From positions 16,453,501 to 16,517,500 of the forward strand of contig JAILWY010000018.1 of NCBI GenBank assembly GCA_022113835.1: DNA of 64,000 nt, read 5' to 3'. Each line of letters begins with the position of its first letter. The first letter of the stretch is position 1. Below are positions 32,986 to 47,900 of the stretch, piece by piece. The notes under the pieces are model-generated. The model was not told the origin of the DNA, did no database searches, and saw nothing but the letters and a program-made list of their open reading frames with translations. This stretch comes from Atopsyche davidsoni (Eukaryota; Arthropoda; Insecta; Trichoptera; Hydrobiosidae). A program made the translations under genes and the position numbers.

Positions 32986-35900
32986 CTGAAAACCACAAAA
33001 GAAAATGAATCATACAGGGGGCAGGCGTGAGGCCATGCAGTGCAGAGCGCTGCCCTACTTTTTTCGCTTATCTGATCCAAGGGGCACATTACGGCCTAAG
33101 GGTCGGTTGTGAGTGGTCATTGGCTATTTCCTAGTAAGGAAAAAAACTGATTACGTAGGTGTGTGTGGACGCCGGCACTCTCGGCGGGCTGCAATATGGT
33201 CGATAGGCAGGTGAGGCTCCATGCACGGCCACACAGTGCAACAAACCAAATACAAACGACAATACAATTCAGTTTGAACTTTTATCAATTAACGTGCAGA
33301 AATTAAAATAATTTTTAAAGTATTTTTAAATTTAATATTTCCAACCCATATAAATTGTAAATTGTTGTATTTTATTAAAGCCACATTACTAGCGTGTCAT
33401 AGATATCCACAGCCTTTTAAAATGCGACACTAAATTATAAATTTTGTTGTTTGTCGAGTTTAAAGAAATTGCATGCAATATAGCGATTACTAGTTCCAAA
33501 TAATTTGAATAAAATTTCATGAGGTCACTTAAATTATTCTTTGTGAATTTTGTGTTATTTAGAAAATACGAAAGTAAGTACCGACCTATTATAATTCGAA
33601 TTAATTAAAAACAAAAATTCCTTTAGATCAGGTGGGTTATAAATAAACGTTATGAACCTTTTGCTTGAAGACGAGTTGAAACGGGTTTATGTCGTAAGGG
33701 GTTCCTCTCATAAAGTCTCCGGGGTGTATCCAGACCATGATGGCGTACCCCCCAGGAGGAGCGGGACCTGAAAATAAACAAAGAAAAAGGTTGGATTTAT
33801 TTTCAATAAAGTGCACTTCCATATCAACACCGTCTCCAAATAACTTTAGAATATATCGAGTCCAGTCATGTCCAAATAATAAAGTATTATGTTTAACAAT
33901 TTATTGTCACGTTTTACATAATATATAAAAGTATTTTAATATAAATGAAGAGTATAAGAAAATGTTGTCCGCTTTTCATCAAATTTAATTAAGTTCGACG
34001 AAATTTTGGTTGACCACAGATTATATGTAATTTAATAGATTTATATAAATCCATTAAAATCGTGTACCTTTTAAAACTTTGTTTGTGAAATTATTTCGAT
34101 TATTATGGTAATTACTTCTGTTTTATTATAATAAAATGGTGAAACGTATATAACACAACGTATATGTAACCATTCATTTGACATTATTATTTTAGGTCAT
34201 GAAAACATATTTTAACATCATCTGGTTAGCATGAGACGTCTTTTGTCCTTGCCATGTAAACTTCAAGATAATAAAACCTTTGTGTGGGACAGAAATAAAC
34301 TCAATATTCAGAGTCTTTTCATTTTAAAATTAACCCAATGGATATATTTCTACTTCGTGCATCATTTTACAAAAGGCGTGCTGGTTACATAAATAAATAT
34401 TTATTATTGTATTGTTGTATGTTCCTTTCTTTTAAAGTAACAATTTCATGTAAGAAATAATACGAGTTTGAATTTATTGAAAAGAACTGGGCTAACTACA
34501 TCTTAAGTAGAATAAATAACTTGTTTCCTATATAATTTGAAAAATATAGAGTGTATATAGACATGTATGAAAATTTAATATTTACGTTATCATATATTTT
34601 GTTGAATGAACCAGAAAATGAAGAATGCTGATGGCAAGTCTGCAGTGCTACAGTTAATTTAAAAACACCGCAAGACTATTTAGAACTTTAAATTATCAAT
34701 GAAATTATGAAAAATAATTATGATCAATGTCTTCGAGATGTAAAAATGGCGTTACATGCTACGCACTCCCAGGGCTGCATATTAATTCAGCGTATTTACT
34801 CTTCAGTAAATTACCATAATTACAGGAGATGTTTCGTTTTCGACAACCTGTCTCTCGTTCAAACTGGTTAAAATACGCTAGCGAAAAAGATATCCAATAG
34901 TAAATGAGAACTACATAAAAAATCAAAAGCATATGAATACCCAGGTCAATTAATATTGACGTATTTGACTGACATTGACCTGGGTACGTTGTTTCATATG
35001 TAGAAGAAGATTGTTAAAAATTCTCGCTAAATGGAAGTGGCTCGCTAGTATAGTTGGCAATGCACCGGCCATGTAAGCCGTGGGGATGCGGGTTTGAATC
35101 CCACGCAAGTCACGATGATATTTTTCTGAGAGTTTCTATAATCGTTTCCATGTATAAAAAAATGTACTTAATACAAATAAAACCTGTATAGGTAAAATCG
35201 CACTTACTGTGACGGTCTTCACAAAAACCAAATTTGTATATGTGAATAATGTAAATATATCTACCACAAATTTTTATATGAATTTTTACATTTAACTTTA
35301 GCATGTTCATAAATATATTATTTTTTTCATTCTTTGTATTTTGAACCTTCAATCGCTTACAAGTGTTGAATAAATAAATCTGAATGAAACAAAAACACGG
35401 TTTCAGTAATAGACGGGACTTTAAATATATGTTTAATATAATATTTGTTACAGGTCTTCAATGTTAACCATACAATACATACTTCAATAAAAAAAGCAAC
35501 ATAATAAAAAAACAATTTGAAAGCATTACAAAAATATAGGTCAGAAACCAAATGACTTCAAAACAATGTTTTCACAAAATTGACGTTACTAATGTGCGTG
35601 TAATTGAAGAAATGACTGAATTTTTAGGTTTCGCTTCATAGGAATTTGATAATTGGCACCAAGAAACACTTGAAACTAAGTTGAGTAACCATTAGACATG
35701 ATGAATAAAACGCAATAATATGATTGACCGGAGAATTCAGTTCAAATGGAGCCCATAAATTGTAAAGCCACCTATACACATTGCGACACAGCCGACAACC
35801 GAACGGTGATTAGCCAACGGGGTGCTCTTATTTCTATTCGTATTATTTTTGTTTTGCCTATATCAACATCACAATAAACTTATCGTCAAGTTATCGTTTG

Positions 35901-38900
35901 GTTGTCGGTTTTGTTACAGCGTGTGTAGGCAGCTTAAGAGCGCGCCCCGTAATGCCCGTGTAGTGAGTTGTGATTGATCATAATCTAAACACGTGACATC
36001 AGCTGGTTTCAGCACATAAACATGACCATTTGAAATGGACATATTAGTTTGAAAATAGCTAATTTTCTCACCGGTAAAAATATTAGATATTAACGCATTA
36101 CAAATATTTTATGGTGATTTGATATAATAAGACATGGTTGAGCTAATTTCTTACAATATTTGTCCCATAATCGATAACGAAAAACACACAAACTTAAATA
36201 TAAGTCTAGACTAGCAATGAACTTCAATATTATACGGAACTGTACTCTTGCAGATAATTAGGGTTTTTGATATTTAAAATTTCTCTTCGTTGACTATAGT
36301 GGAATTCAATACATTTTTATGACTTAAAATAGACGGAAAGGGGTTTACGCGACAGGTAGTTTGCGCTCTAAAAACAAAATACACATGTCTTGATAAAAAT
36401 TCTCTTGACCTCACTGTTTTTTTTTTTCTAAAGCACATTTATTATACAACTAGAAATGTTGCCCGTCACAGAATGACGTATTCCATGAACGATGCAATAG
36501 TGTTTGAACAAATATTTGGCTGACATTTAGATGAATATTTGATTTCATTTTGTACACATATATTTTGAATAACTGGATATTAATTTCGAAAGGATATGAT
36601 ATCACATTTCGTGTCACAAACAACGCATCACTTTCACTGCACTTTTCTTTATTTGATGCAGTCTTTATCACGTTCAATTGTGCAATTCTTTTTGGATTAC
36701 GTTTGCTGTGCGTAGACGGTGCTATTTTTTTAGGAGGCATTTTGAGTTATTAATGATGTGATTCATATTCATATTCTTTCAAACGCAATTTCGATAAAAA
36801 AATAAAATTGGTACTTGTGTCAAGTTGACATAAACTGGAAATTTCTAAGAAGCATCAAAATTTGTTTTTTTTTTGTAAAAATTCTAAATTTGAAATTCTC
36901 GCGGTGAACAACAGAATCCCATATTTCGTACAAATTGAAAGCATATTTTATAGTTTTATTCAATTAGTTTATGAATGAAAATATTATCCTATCGTCTTGA
37001 AGTTCTTACGTGCAAAAAATCAGCGTTGTATCTTTTAAGATATTCTATAAAGAACCAAAAAATGAAACACATACACACAATGGATATTATTATTATAGAT
37101 ACTTCGTAGAAGGCCAAAAAAGTTACCTTTAGATTTTAATTCAATAAGCGACTGTTTTCACCTAACAATGTATCTATAAAGCTTTGTCTATAGTCCATTA
37201 GGGGCACGGAGGACTCGGAGATTGCAGTGTTTGCCCCAGCGTCGGTCGGGCGTCCGCTAACGGCCATTTGTCTCGCCCTCTACGGCGACATGTCACGAAC
37301 CTTCCGACCGGTTACTTTGCTAATTCTCCTGGAAATCGCTAATGTACTGCTTCAAGCCTGAGCGGGACTAATTTCACTTTATGCGCCAGCGACTCGCAAC
37401 TTCCTGAACTTTCGCACCCTTCAATAGTTCTCTGATGCCTTAATTTTCCAATAACACTGATTTATTTGAAATCTATTGAGTTGCCTTGAAACTAAGTTAC
37501 AATCACACAGATAAAGAAATATGTATGGTACATTTATAACATATTTTTTTAGCAGAGTTTATCTGTTTCAGTAAACCTTTCAAGTGAGGTTAGAGAACAA
37601 CACAGCCTTTGATAATGTATTACAATTGTCGTAAGTGACAGCAGAATCACTGATCATATTAAAAAAAATATCACACCAAGTACTGGAAAAGCTCCCAAAT
37701 TGAACCGTTTAGTAGGACGTGGAAAGAAGGTCTTTGCCCCCATTAATATTATACGTTCTCTACTTTTGGTCACAAAACGGATTTTAATCGCGAAGGTCAA
37801 GTTTAACATAACAACATAAAGATAGTGAGCTAAGAAGACATATTTTCTAACGATAACAAAACGGTTTACTATCTACTATTTTTAGTGTATTTACTACTTT
37901 AATTTAAAGGAAAGATTTGTATCTTTTACTTTATAGTTTAAACCGAAAAATAATTGAAATTTCACGTACGTACACATTGATGCTTCTAAAGATATGCATG
38001 TTTGAATACTTTTCTATGTATTGAACAACAACCCTGCGTGATGGAATCATTATTCAATCACTTATAGAATCTCGGTATAGCGCACCTTACAATCAGCGTC
38101 TATTTGCTAATTAAAACATAAAATAAGTACAGGCAGGTGTGGCGTAAAGAGATATTATCCATTACTAATTATTAGTGCATAGACTGCGGGAGGCTAGCAA
38201 TAACTTTCACACCTGATTTCCCAAAAGATCAATACTGCAGTAAACTTCACGTGTGAATATGGTGTTTTGTTATATTGCACGATGTTTTATTAACTCGATT
38301 TATGGTATCTGAATATATTATTGGACTTGAAACATTTTACAACAAAACTAATTTCATTTAAAAGTCTCAATGAGTAAAATATTCCTATTCACCATTCGTC
38401 AATATTACAGGGGAAGCTATTTAGAGATCAAATTATTAGCTCAAATTCATGTTTTATATAGAAATATTAAAATAATGATCCCCTGTAATTGCAAAAGTAA
38501 AAAATAAAAAAGAATGCGTGTAGTAGCTTTATGGGATTCAATTACCTTTATTCAGTTTTTTATTTACTCTATAGCTACGAAGTGTTTCAAATATGTGTTT
38601 GAATAATTTTATAACGAACAACTCAATAATTGTTCGAAAACCCAATAATTAAAGTAAAATATAGGTTATATATAAAACATATTTTTAAAAAATCCTTAAA
38701 AGTCTGTCATGCTGTAGTAAAACTTATATCTAAAAATTTATGATGCTTTAAGAAAAGCTTTCATTATTTTAAAATTTTGCTTAAATAAACAACCTCGTAT
38801 AAAGGGAGGCGCGCCCGTATCCACCAAGAAGTACATAACTGAAAAGAATATCGTTTTCTCAAATGTCAACATTTATAGTGGCCGGCGAGGATCCGCCTGG

Positions 38901-41900
38901 GTGTGTCCTTTACTAGCTTTTCAGAGACATTTGCCTGACCCAAATTCACTCACGTCGTAAATAAAGGTCAAACCCACATTCGCAGCGAAAAATCTGGGCG
39001 AGAATGAAGATAAGTATTGTCAGACGAGAAATCATTAGACCAAAAGTCTGCAAGACACGCGATGTTTCATTTCTCCAAACAGCGGGCCATTGTTTGATGT
39101 TTGTTCACTTTTGGACACGCTTGTCTCGTCTCGATTTAATAAAATTAATTAAAAATTTCGTACATTTTAACCCGAGACGAGTATATATTTCGATCAGAAA
39201 AATTAAGTTACATTCGCGTAAACAACGCAAAAATGTTAATTACTCAATATTAAGTCGTCTGTTCCAATATTAATGCTTCCTTCAAAAACTAGAACACAGA
39301 ATATTAAGATTGGCACTCTTAATTGAGTTGTAATCAATCTCCTGGGATAGTAAAAGCTTTTTAGGAAAATTTACGGCTTTCAGTATCTATTTCTGTGAAA
39401 GACCTATGAAGTATATTGAAAAAAAAACCGTGATGTAATTTCTAAATATAAACAGTATTAGCAAGCTAATTTCAATGATTTTCTAAAAATGAAAAAAACA
39501 TGAAATATAAAACAATAGTTTTGAATTATTTAATTTGTCAAGCTTTGATAATATCACGCTTATTTATTATTGATAATTTTATTACTAGATATTTAAAGGT
39601 TTTATCGTAAAATAGTTTTTATGAAATGCATTTTATTTCATGTATTCAAGTTAAAAAAAAACTTGCGCATAAATAAAATTACTAGTTATGTGTTTTATAA
39701 AAAAAGTTTGAAAAGTATGTATTATATATTTTTTCCGCTTCATACTTTTGAATGTATGCAACTAGTTAGAATAATTCATAAGTTTCAAAGAAATATATCT
39801 GATTTATTAAATTTTTGAAAAATTATTTGTAATCGTTTTATTTAAATATATTTTCTTTAAAAGTTAGCTAAGCCGTTGAGACCGCCGACTTAAAATGAAT
39901 CTCCGTTTCGACGAGGTTTATATTGGAAACAGCAAACCAAAAGAAATGTTTCATTAAATAACTATTTTTTTATTAAGCTATGAAATACTTAAAAATATAA
40001 AAAATACTTTAAAAATGCACTTTATGTAGTTTATTAGATTTTATAGAATTTTGTGAATATTTTACCTGTAAAATTGTAATCCCATATTTTTTAAAATAAT
40101 TTATCTTATACATTCGATTAGTTACTTTCTAATTTTTTTACCATCTTTAAGTAAGGATACGTACGTTATTTTATTCACGTTTGGAAACGTGATATTAATA
40201 CATGTTTAGCTTTATGTTTCGAGTAACATAAAAATCCCATTCAATTAAGGTTTAGTACTTCTGAGTCTGAATGTGTGATTCAGCGCCATTACTCTTTTTC
40301 ACCAAATCATTAATATTCACAAAATATAAAATCGCCAAGAATTATTTCATGTAATATTTTCCATAGCCATATATTACAGTCGATGATATATTGAAGCTTA
40401 AACGAGTAGAGACCGTTCTATTAGTCGCATAACATACGTCACATTATCCAAGCCTTTAAAAGTTTCTTGTTTACCTCTACGTGATATGAAAGTTCTGTCG
40501 CACACGTGTAAATACTTACATCTATCCCCAAAAATAATATAGACGTGTAAAATCTAAATATACTGAACGATATTTTTTTTGATATTTTAACCTTTATTGT
40601 TATAATAATTATCAAGGTTTTATTTAGTCGTAAAGTATTAGAAATCACAAATAAATTACGAATTAAAAACCATTTAGACATGCTGGCCGTATGCTGTTAG
40701 GATTTTTTTTTAAATTATCTGGCTTAAATTAAATATTATAATATATGTTTATTTTATGTTTTGTTTTATTTATATATAATTAACAATTTGTAGTTTCAGG
40801 TGCCTCTCCTCAGAGAAGGTTAGCGTCCATTTCACTGAGATACTCATGCTGAGCCAGTGTTCATGGTTTTCTAAGAAAAATAGTGTAGTGGGCCCTCGGG
40901 TCTTTCTGAACTGCAGTTTTATATTGGAAAGAAAAACATCCGTATTGCTGCTGCTCGATAGCATTATTATATAATCCTTTCCTAACAAAGCTCTAGCGTT
41001 TAGGTCTGATACTCCTTCTGCAGGAAGCTACAAAAATAACAGCAGGAGCCCTCCACCTCGATAAGGATAAGGTACTTCCACAGGGTACAGAATGGCAGCC
41101 ATGCACAAGCAACAGAACGGGGAGAGCGAGAAGGTCCTTTCAAAACAATCAATTTCACAAGCTTTCCTGTAAAAAAATTCAATATGTCAATGATATAATT
41201 TATATATTATAGATTTTTTGTGAAGACCATCTCACAGGTATTACGATTTTGCCTATACAGGTTTTATTAATTGATAATGATTAAGTACATTTTTTCAAAT
41301 ATTGAAAATTTATTAAAGAAAAATATCATCGTGATTTGTGTGGGATTCGAACCCACATCCCCAAGCTTACATGGCCGGTGCATTACCAATTATTCCAACG
41401 AATCACTATAACTTGATAAGAATTTGCCAATCATATCCTATAAATGAAACAACGTACTTATTATGCCAATCAAATGTGGGTTCGAATCCCACAAAAATCA
41501 CGATGATATTTTTCTGAGAGTTTCTTTAATAATTTTTAAATATTTGAAGAAATGTACTTGATCATTATCGATATGTTTTATCTTTTCAAAGCAATGAATT
41601 ACTTAAACTAAGCAAATATGCAAATACTACATTTGTAACCTGTGGTGATCAATTACATATTTATATCTATGTTATGGATTAGTCAATCAGATGCGTATTT
41701 ATTACCCATTACGGGCTTATTATATTTACTAATATGATTAGGCACATTAGTTCATATATAGAAGATGATTTAAAGAAACTCTCAGAAAAATATGATCGTG
41801 ATTTGTGTGGGATTTGAACCCACATCCCCTGGCTTACATGGCCGGTGTATGTAGGTTCATATGTAGAGTATGATTGTTAAAAATTTTCGATAAATGGAAG

Positions 41901-44900
41901 TGATTCGTTAGTACAAAGGTTCGTACACCGGCCATGTAAGCCAGGGGATGTGGGTTCAAATCCCACACAAATCACGATCATATTTTTCTGAGAGTTTCTT
42001 TAAATCATCTTCTATTTATATACATATTAGCAATTTCATATTATTAGTGAAAAACGACGAAAACTTCAGAAGGCTTTGAGATTTTGTAAATATTTTTGTT
42101 TGTAAATTTATACAATTTTAATTGGAAAATCCTTGATGAAGAACGCGCCTGCATTAATTAGAATCTCGGAGGAGCCGCGGGGGTCCCAGCCTGGAGGCAG
42201 CCGAGCACGAGCTGTCATTCAGGGGTTGATCGAGTGCGATTGCACCCGCCCTTCAGGAGGGAGTATTCCCCTGTAATTGATCGCCGGGCTAAGACGCGCG
42301 CCCGTCGCAGCCGCGCGGGGCGAGCGTCCCCGGCAATGCCAACAAATGAATGGCACCGGTCGATACCTCGGATTTATATTATAATGCCCCCCGGCACGCG
42401 ATCTGCAGCCGCGGCATCCTGCCCAAACTGTGACTCACGGAGCCCGACGGGAAATATCACTGCCTCGGTAGTCGGTCTGCGTACAGCCGTGTTTGTCTGA
42501 ACTTCATAGATTTTATCAATAGATTTCTTATCATTGTAACCATTTTTAGTTATTACATACAGTTTTCGTACAGTGATTGCTTTCTTTTAGGGGAGAATTT
42601 CTACTAATGTATTTTCCAACGAGAATATCTTTTCAAATGTTGAAAATTGATTAAAGAAACTCTCATCGTGATTTGTGTGGGATTTGAACCCACACCCCCA
42701 GGCTAACATGACCAGTGTACTGATTCTTGTACCCTTATCATACTCTTCATATGAACCAATGTGCCCAGGTCAAATTATATTAGTAAATAATATAAACTTG
42801 TAACAGGTAATAAATACGCATTTGATTGACGTTCAATCCAAAAATAGACATAATAAATGTTAAGATTAGTACGTTGTTTCATTTATAGGATATGATTGTT
42901 AAAAAGTCTTGCTTAGTACTAGTGATTTGTTGGTATAATTGGTAATGCACCGGCCATGTAAGCTTGGGTTCAAATCCCATTTTTCTGAGAATTTCTTTAA
43001 ATCATCTTCTATGTGTGAACTAATGTGCCTAATTATATTAATAAATAACATTTATTCTCAAATATAAATAAAGCAGGTTAAACGTTATTATAGTATGAAA
43101 AGCTTTATTTATTACGGTTTACAACCCTTTCTTCTTCAATAAACTAGGGAAACTATTTTATTTAGTGAATCTAATCATTAAAAAATTTAAAAAAGGCTTA
43201 TCCAACACACACACTTACTTTTACAAAAAACCTATTAAAGTAATAAAAAATACGATTGAACTGTCCCATTTATCCGTTATATTTATATTAACATTTAAAT
43301 TGTAAACATTTTTATCCTAATACGTACCTTTATTTAAATACGGCGTATTTCTAACGGTTAGTTAATTAATTAATTTTAATACTCTCCTTTTATATTGCAG
43401 CTAAAATGCACCACGAAAATAATACACGAAAGTTCACTATGATGGACGATTTGTAGATATTTCGAGTTTGCATTATAAAAATTACACCTTCCAGCAAGTG
43501 CAAACAAATTTGCGAAAACATGGAAATATATTGCATGGAAATTACTTCTTAAAGGCAAGTTTACTGTGCCCTCATTGCTTATGCAGCGGACGGAGATGTT
43601 AGCATAATCAGCGACAAAAAAGCTAATTGTTTTGGAACATTCTCCATGCACGAGAACTGCCGTTGGAAATGCCGACTATGCAATTTACCATAAAACTGAA
43701 TTAAAGCTAGAAACGATGTTAATTATACTTATTGCTTCATTAAATCAGCATGTTTTTTTAAAAATATCTTCATGTACTCAACATACTATCAGAGTTAAGT
43801 GCGATTTTTTTTGCAGTAATTACTCTTTGAATGTCAAACTATTCTCATATGCAATAAACAAGGTGAAAAATAAGCATATGAACGTATAAATAAGTTATCG
43901 GGCATTTATATGATAACTAAAAAAATTATAAATTAACGATGATAAATTGTAACTGATACAGAATGTAAAAAGGTTTAATAGTAATTTTTTTAAAGTTATT
44001 TATTAAATTTTTAACATCTCTTCTTAAATGATTTCTTTTATATAATAATTTTTTTTCTTTAAATATTGAATTATTGTATTGATCATTATAATAAATTTGT
44101 TATTGTTATTGCGGCTTATTTGATCAATATATTTTCATGCTTTATATTCAGTTATCAAATATTTATTTTTTAATTATATTTTTACTCAGTTTTACTTTAG
44201 TACGTCTCTTTGTCTATTTTCTCATAACACATACAGGTAAATAAGTGTTTGGCTAAGCCAGAGACCTCCTGGTTAATTTTTCTCGGGGTGAGTGTGACTC
44301 ACCTCCCCTTCGTGCCCGCGATAACCTTCTCCATTGATTTCAATCACACGAGCGTTTCATTGCATGTGCTTAATATGTCAAAGCTGAAAGCTGAAACATC
44401 TGAAGGACAATATCGGGTGAACGACTGAGTGCATTAGCGGCTTGTTTGGGGCAATGTCCTGAAGAATGCTTACGATACACGAAGGAAATAAAAGTAACCC
44501 GGACGTACTAATACATAACTAAACGGGAAGATTCATATCTTAATCATCCGATGTCAACAACAACAAAAAAATTTACTAGTTACAGATTTTTGGTTATAAA
44601 TAATTATTTTATAAATCTGGATGAATATAGATCCAGACAAACGATAAAGCACAATTAAACTATTAATATCGATTGTTAAATTATAACTAAACTTATGATT
44701 AAGAAAATTAGGATTAGTAAATCCACAAGATTATCTTTTGCAAACAGTTTAAATGAAAGTGTACGATACGAACAAATTTATTTTTCAACGATAGCAAATA
44801 AAACCTTTACTTCACTATTATTCAAAACCTTAATTTATATTTAATTAAAAGCAATGTGAATTAAAAATATTTTGAAATAAACGATAAATTAAGGAAGGTA

Positions 44901-47900
44901 TATGTTTTTGTATACGTATGGCTTTTCACTGACCCCAATCTAAAATGGCATCTGGCCAAAATACATCGATTTCACACGAAGATACACGATGTAATCAATG
45001 AAAGTAGCAAACTTATATATTATCCAACCACTGCTTTATACATTGCCAAATAAAAAAAGCACTGGGCAGTGGAGGTGCATGTTAATAACACCTGAAAAAA
45101 AAAACGTATCAACTGGATCAATTACACTCAGCTTCGGCGAAAAGATAAACTTATGAAGACTATAATGACGCAGAACGTTAAACAAAAAAAAAAAAAGGTC
45201 CTGTTTTGATACAAATATAAAAAAGTTAAAGTTTTTAGTAAATGTTAAATTTTGTTACAGATCAGTGCCAATTAGTAAGTAAATAATGAACGAAGAGTCG
45301 TTAAAAGTTTTGACTGTTGATGTTAGCGATTTGAGGTTTTGAAGCATCTGTTGCTGGATTTGTAAAATTAGCTAAACAATTTCTTTGTTCAGAAGTTTAA
45401 TTCCGTATATAAGACTTATGCATAAATATGTGCAGCATTATAGCATTGGTACAAATTTACTTCTTCACTGTGCAAAACAAATTGCAATAAAAATATCCCA
45501 TGTCTAAATAGGATCCAAACTGTATTTTTAATGTCAGGTAATATGTAAATAAACGTAAGTTTTGTATGAAACTAAAAGAATACGTAGGCTGTATTGTGAA
45601 TTATTTGTTAAAGTTCAAATGGAAATACGATCTCACCGCTAATGATAGGCCTTTAACCCGTGGCTGATAAGGCCTCCTGTAAATAACGAATGGTGCTGCA
45701 CTTGCCTGATGCAGCCAACATAAAAACAAGCCAGTTTTAATCGATAGTATTGTAAATTTAATAGAAAACCTTGGTTTGTATAAGGGCTTGAGTTACTTAT
45801 AATAATTTTATATAAAAAAAAATATTTTATCATTCCTTGAAACATGGCCTTGTTTAGATTTAAAGATAGAAACAAAACACAATTTTAAAGTTTATTGAAA
45901 TTTATTTCTTGATGTCAATGATATATACCCAAAATATAATAATATATACTTTTAATATTTAAAAAAAAATTCATTGAAATTTGACAGCACAAAAAAAATG
46001 TACAGAAATTAATTGCTCATGGTCAGAATAATCGTTTTTTTTATGTTCATATAATAATGCGGTTTATTTTAAAAACGAGTATCTTAAAAATCTTATTGTA
46101 TATATAAATGTTCATGATTTAAGCTTATAAAGCTTTATTTTTAAATATCATTTTATATGATCGGTAAATAAAGTCAGCCGTTATGTCACGAAGAATTGTT
46201 ATTGATTGTTGATAGATTCAGATTAAAAAATCACTGAGAAATCGTGTATATTTTTAATAGTGTAATAAGCTTTGTTCACTTCAATGAATGAAATCAATGT
46301 GTAATGCTTTTTTAATTATTATTTTGGTTCATCTATTGATGTCAAATCTTCAAATAAATTTAAAGTAAAACCAATCTTGAGTCTAAAATAATTAATGCAT
46401 AAATAAAAAAATACAATAACTTTTCTTTTGATATTTCTTAAGACTTCCTCAAGGTGTTAAGGCATTAAGGCAAAGCTGCCTAATAAAAAGAATTTCAGGT
46501 CTTACACATTTTCAAACCATATTTCATATTAAATTATTGCGCACAGGTGTATAATTAATACATTTTATTCAAATCTGACATGCTGGAAGAAAAACATTAG
46601 AACATTCATAGTTTATAAATTCTATTCGTGTTGAAAGGTGCCGTGAGAAATATATGAATAAATAAGTCGTCTAAGCATTCGGCGGGACATCCCTCGGAGG
46701 GAGCGAACATTAGCTACCTGTGCCCTGATCGATACAACTATAAGGAGTTTCTAAACATGTAGACTTAATAACTTTAGTATCTTCCTACTTATTTGGATAA
46801 ATTCAAAGCAATTAAAAAAGAAAAAAGTCTGTTTTTTTTAATCTAAAGTGTATGTGTAGCGATATTTTAAAGACGACTTTTGAAAATCTTATAAAGGCAT
46901 TTAAAATAAATTATATCTCTCGATGTAAGCCAAACTAATTATTCGGCGATTTCAAATATAAACGTAGATTTTTCGATTGATTTATAATGGTACTGTACGT
47001 TCTGTAAACTTTTTGGTGTTATTTTAAGGTTGCGGATCGAGAGCGCGATAAAGGTTGTGATATTTGGGGCTCATGAAAAGCTTTGTCATAATTTGACAAA
47101 GGTGTATCCATACACGCCGGGACTGCTTTCTCGGAGTGAAAGGTTAATCTATTTTTCGTTCCTCGAAACAGAAGTCGTGAGAATAAACAAAGGCCTTGGG
47201 AGGGATTATAAATGAAATTATAAAACTACAGGTAGATCGGAGAACGGGCGAAGGAAACTGGACGGTGCAAAAAACATCTCAGGGCCACCATATTGCTAAT
47301 GAAGCTTTTTTACGTAAAAAAAAAACATTATGCTTACCTATAACAAATATACATATGAATATTTGCCAATGAAATAAATAATCACACTCACAAACACACA
47401 CACATATTTTTGTTAATATATATTAACAAAAAAGTTATGATTGATCGTTGCCAATTTGAAAAAAAGGTCTCATAAACAAACAAATTATTGTTCAGCGTAA
47501 TATGCTAAATAAAGCATCTCTTTAAATTTAATAATAAGTTTGTAAGGTCATTTTTTTGAATATATGGAGAAATACGTGTCCATCGGGATCTCAATGTATA
47601 ATTTATTATGAAAACAAATCTTGATTGTATTGATTACCATGTAGTTTTAGGTGGTTAGATTATTACTGCATTAGGTATGCTGAAAAAATAGCGTTTTCTC
47701 TTATAATTAACATGTATTAATTTTTTAAACTTAATTACTATTAATTTCTGGAAAATTAGTTATTGTAAAATATTTTAAACTTTGTTGCGTGTTTCAAATA
47801 AATTGGTTGCATGGGTAATTTTGACTTCTTTCGAAGACATTTCATTTCCTGTTTTCAGACAAGTGCTACTGGAGGTATTAATGCAAAGCATTTTTTTTAA

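Noticed and set aside
32097..33030. Plus-strand frames of 67-186 codons opposite the esterase exon
   Set aside because: They are antisense shadows of a GC-richer coding exon; the minus strand has the recognisable domain.
40770..41182. Two adjacent minus-strand frames in a GC-richer block
   Set aside because: They could be a decayed gene or transposon but no motif is recognisable and stops separate them; left as an island.
42234..42500. 88-codon Arg/Ala-rich frame
   Set aside because: No supporting splice sites, no domain, composition expected from GC-rich non-coding DNA; it is described as an island.
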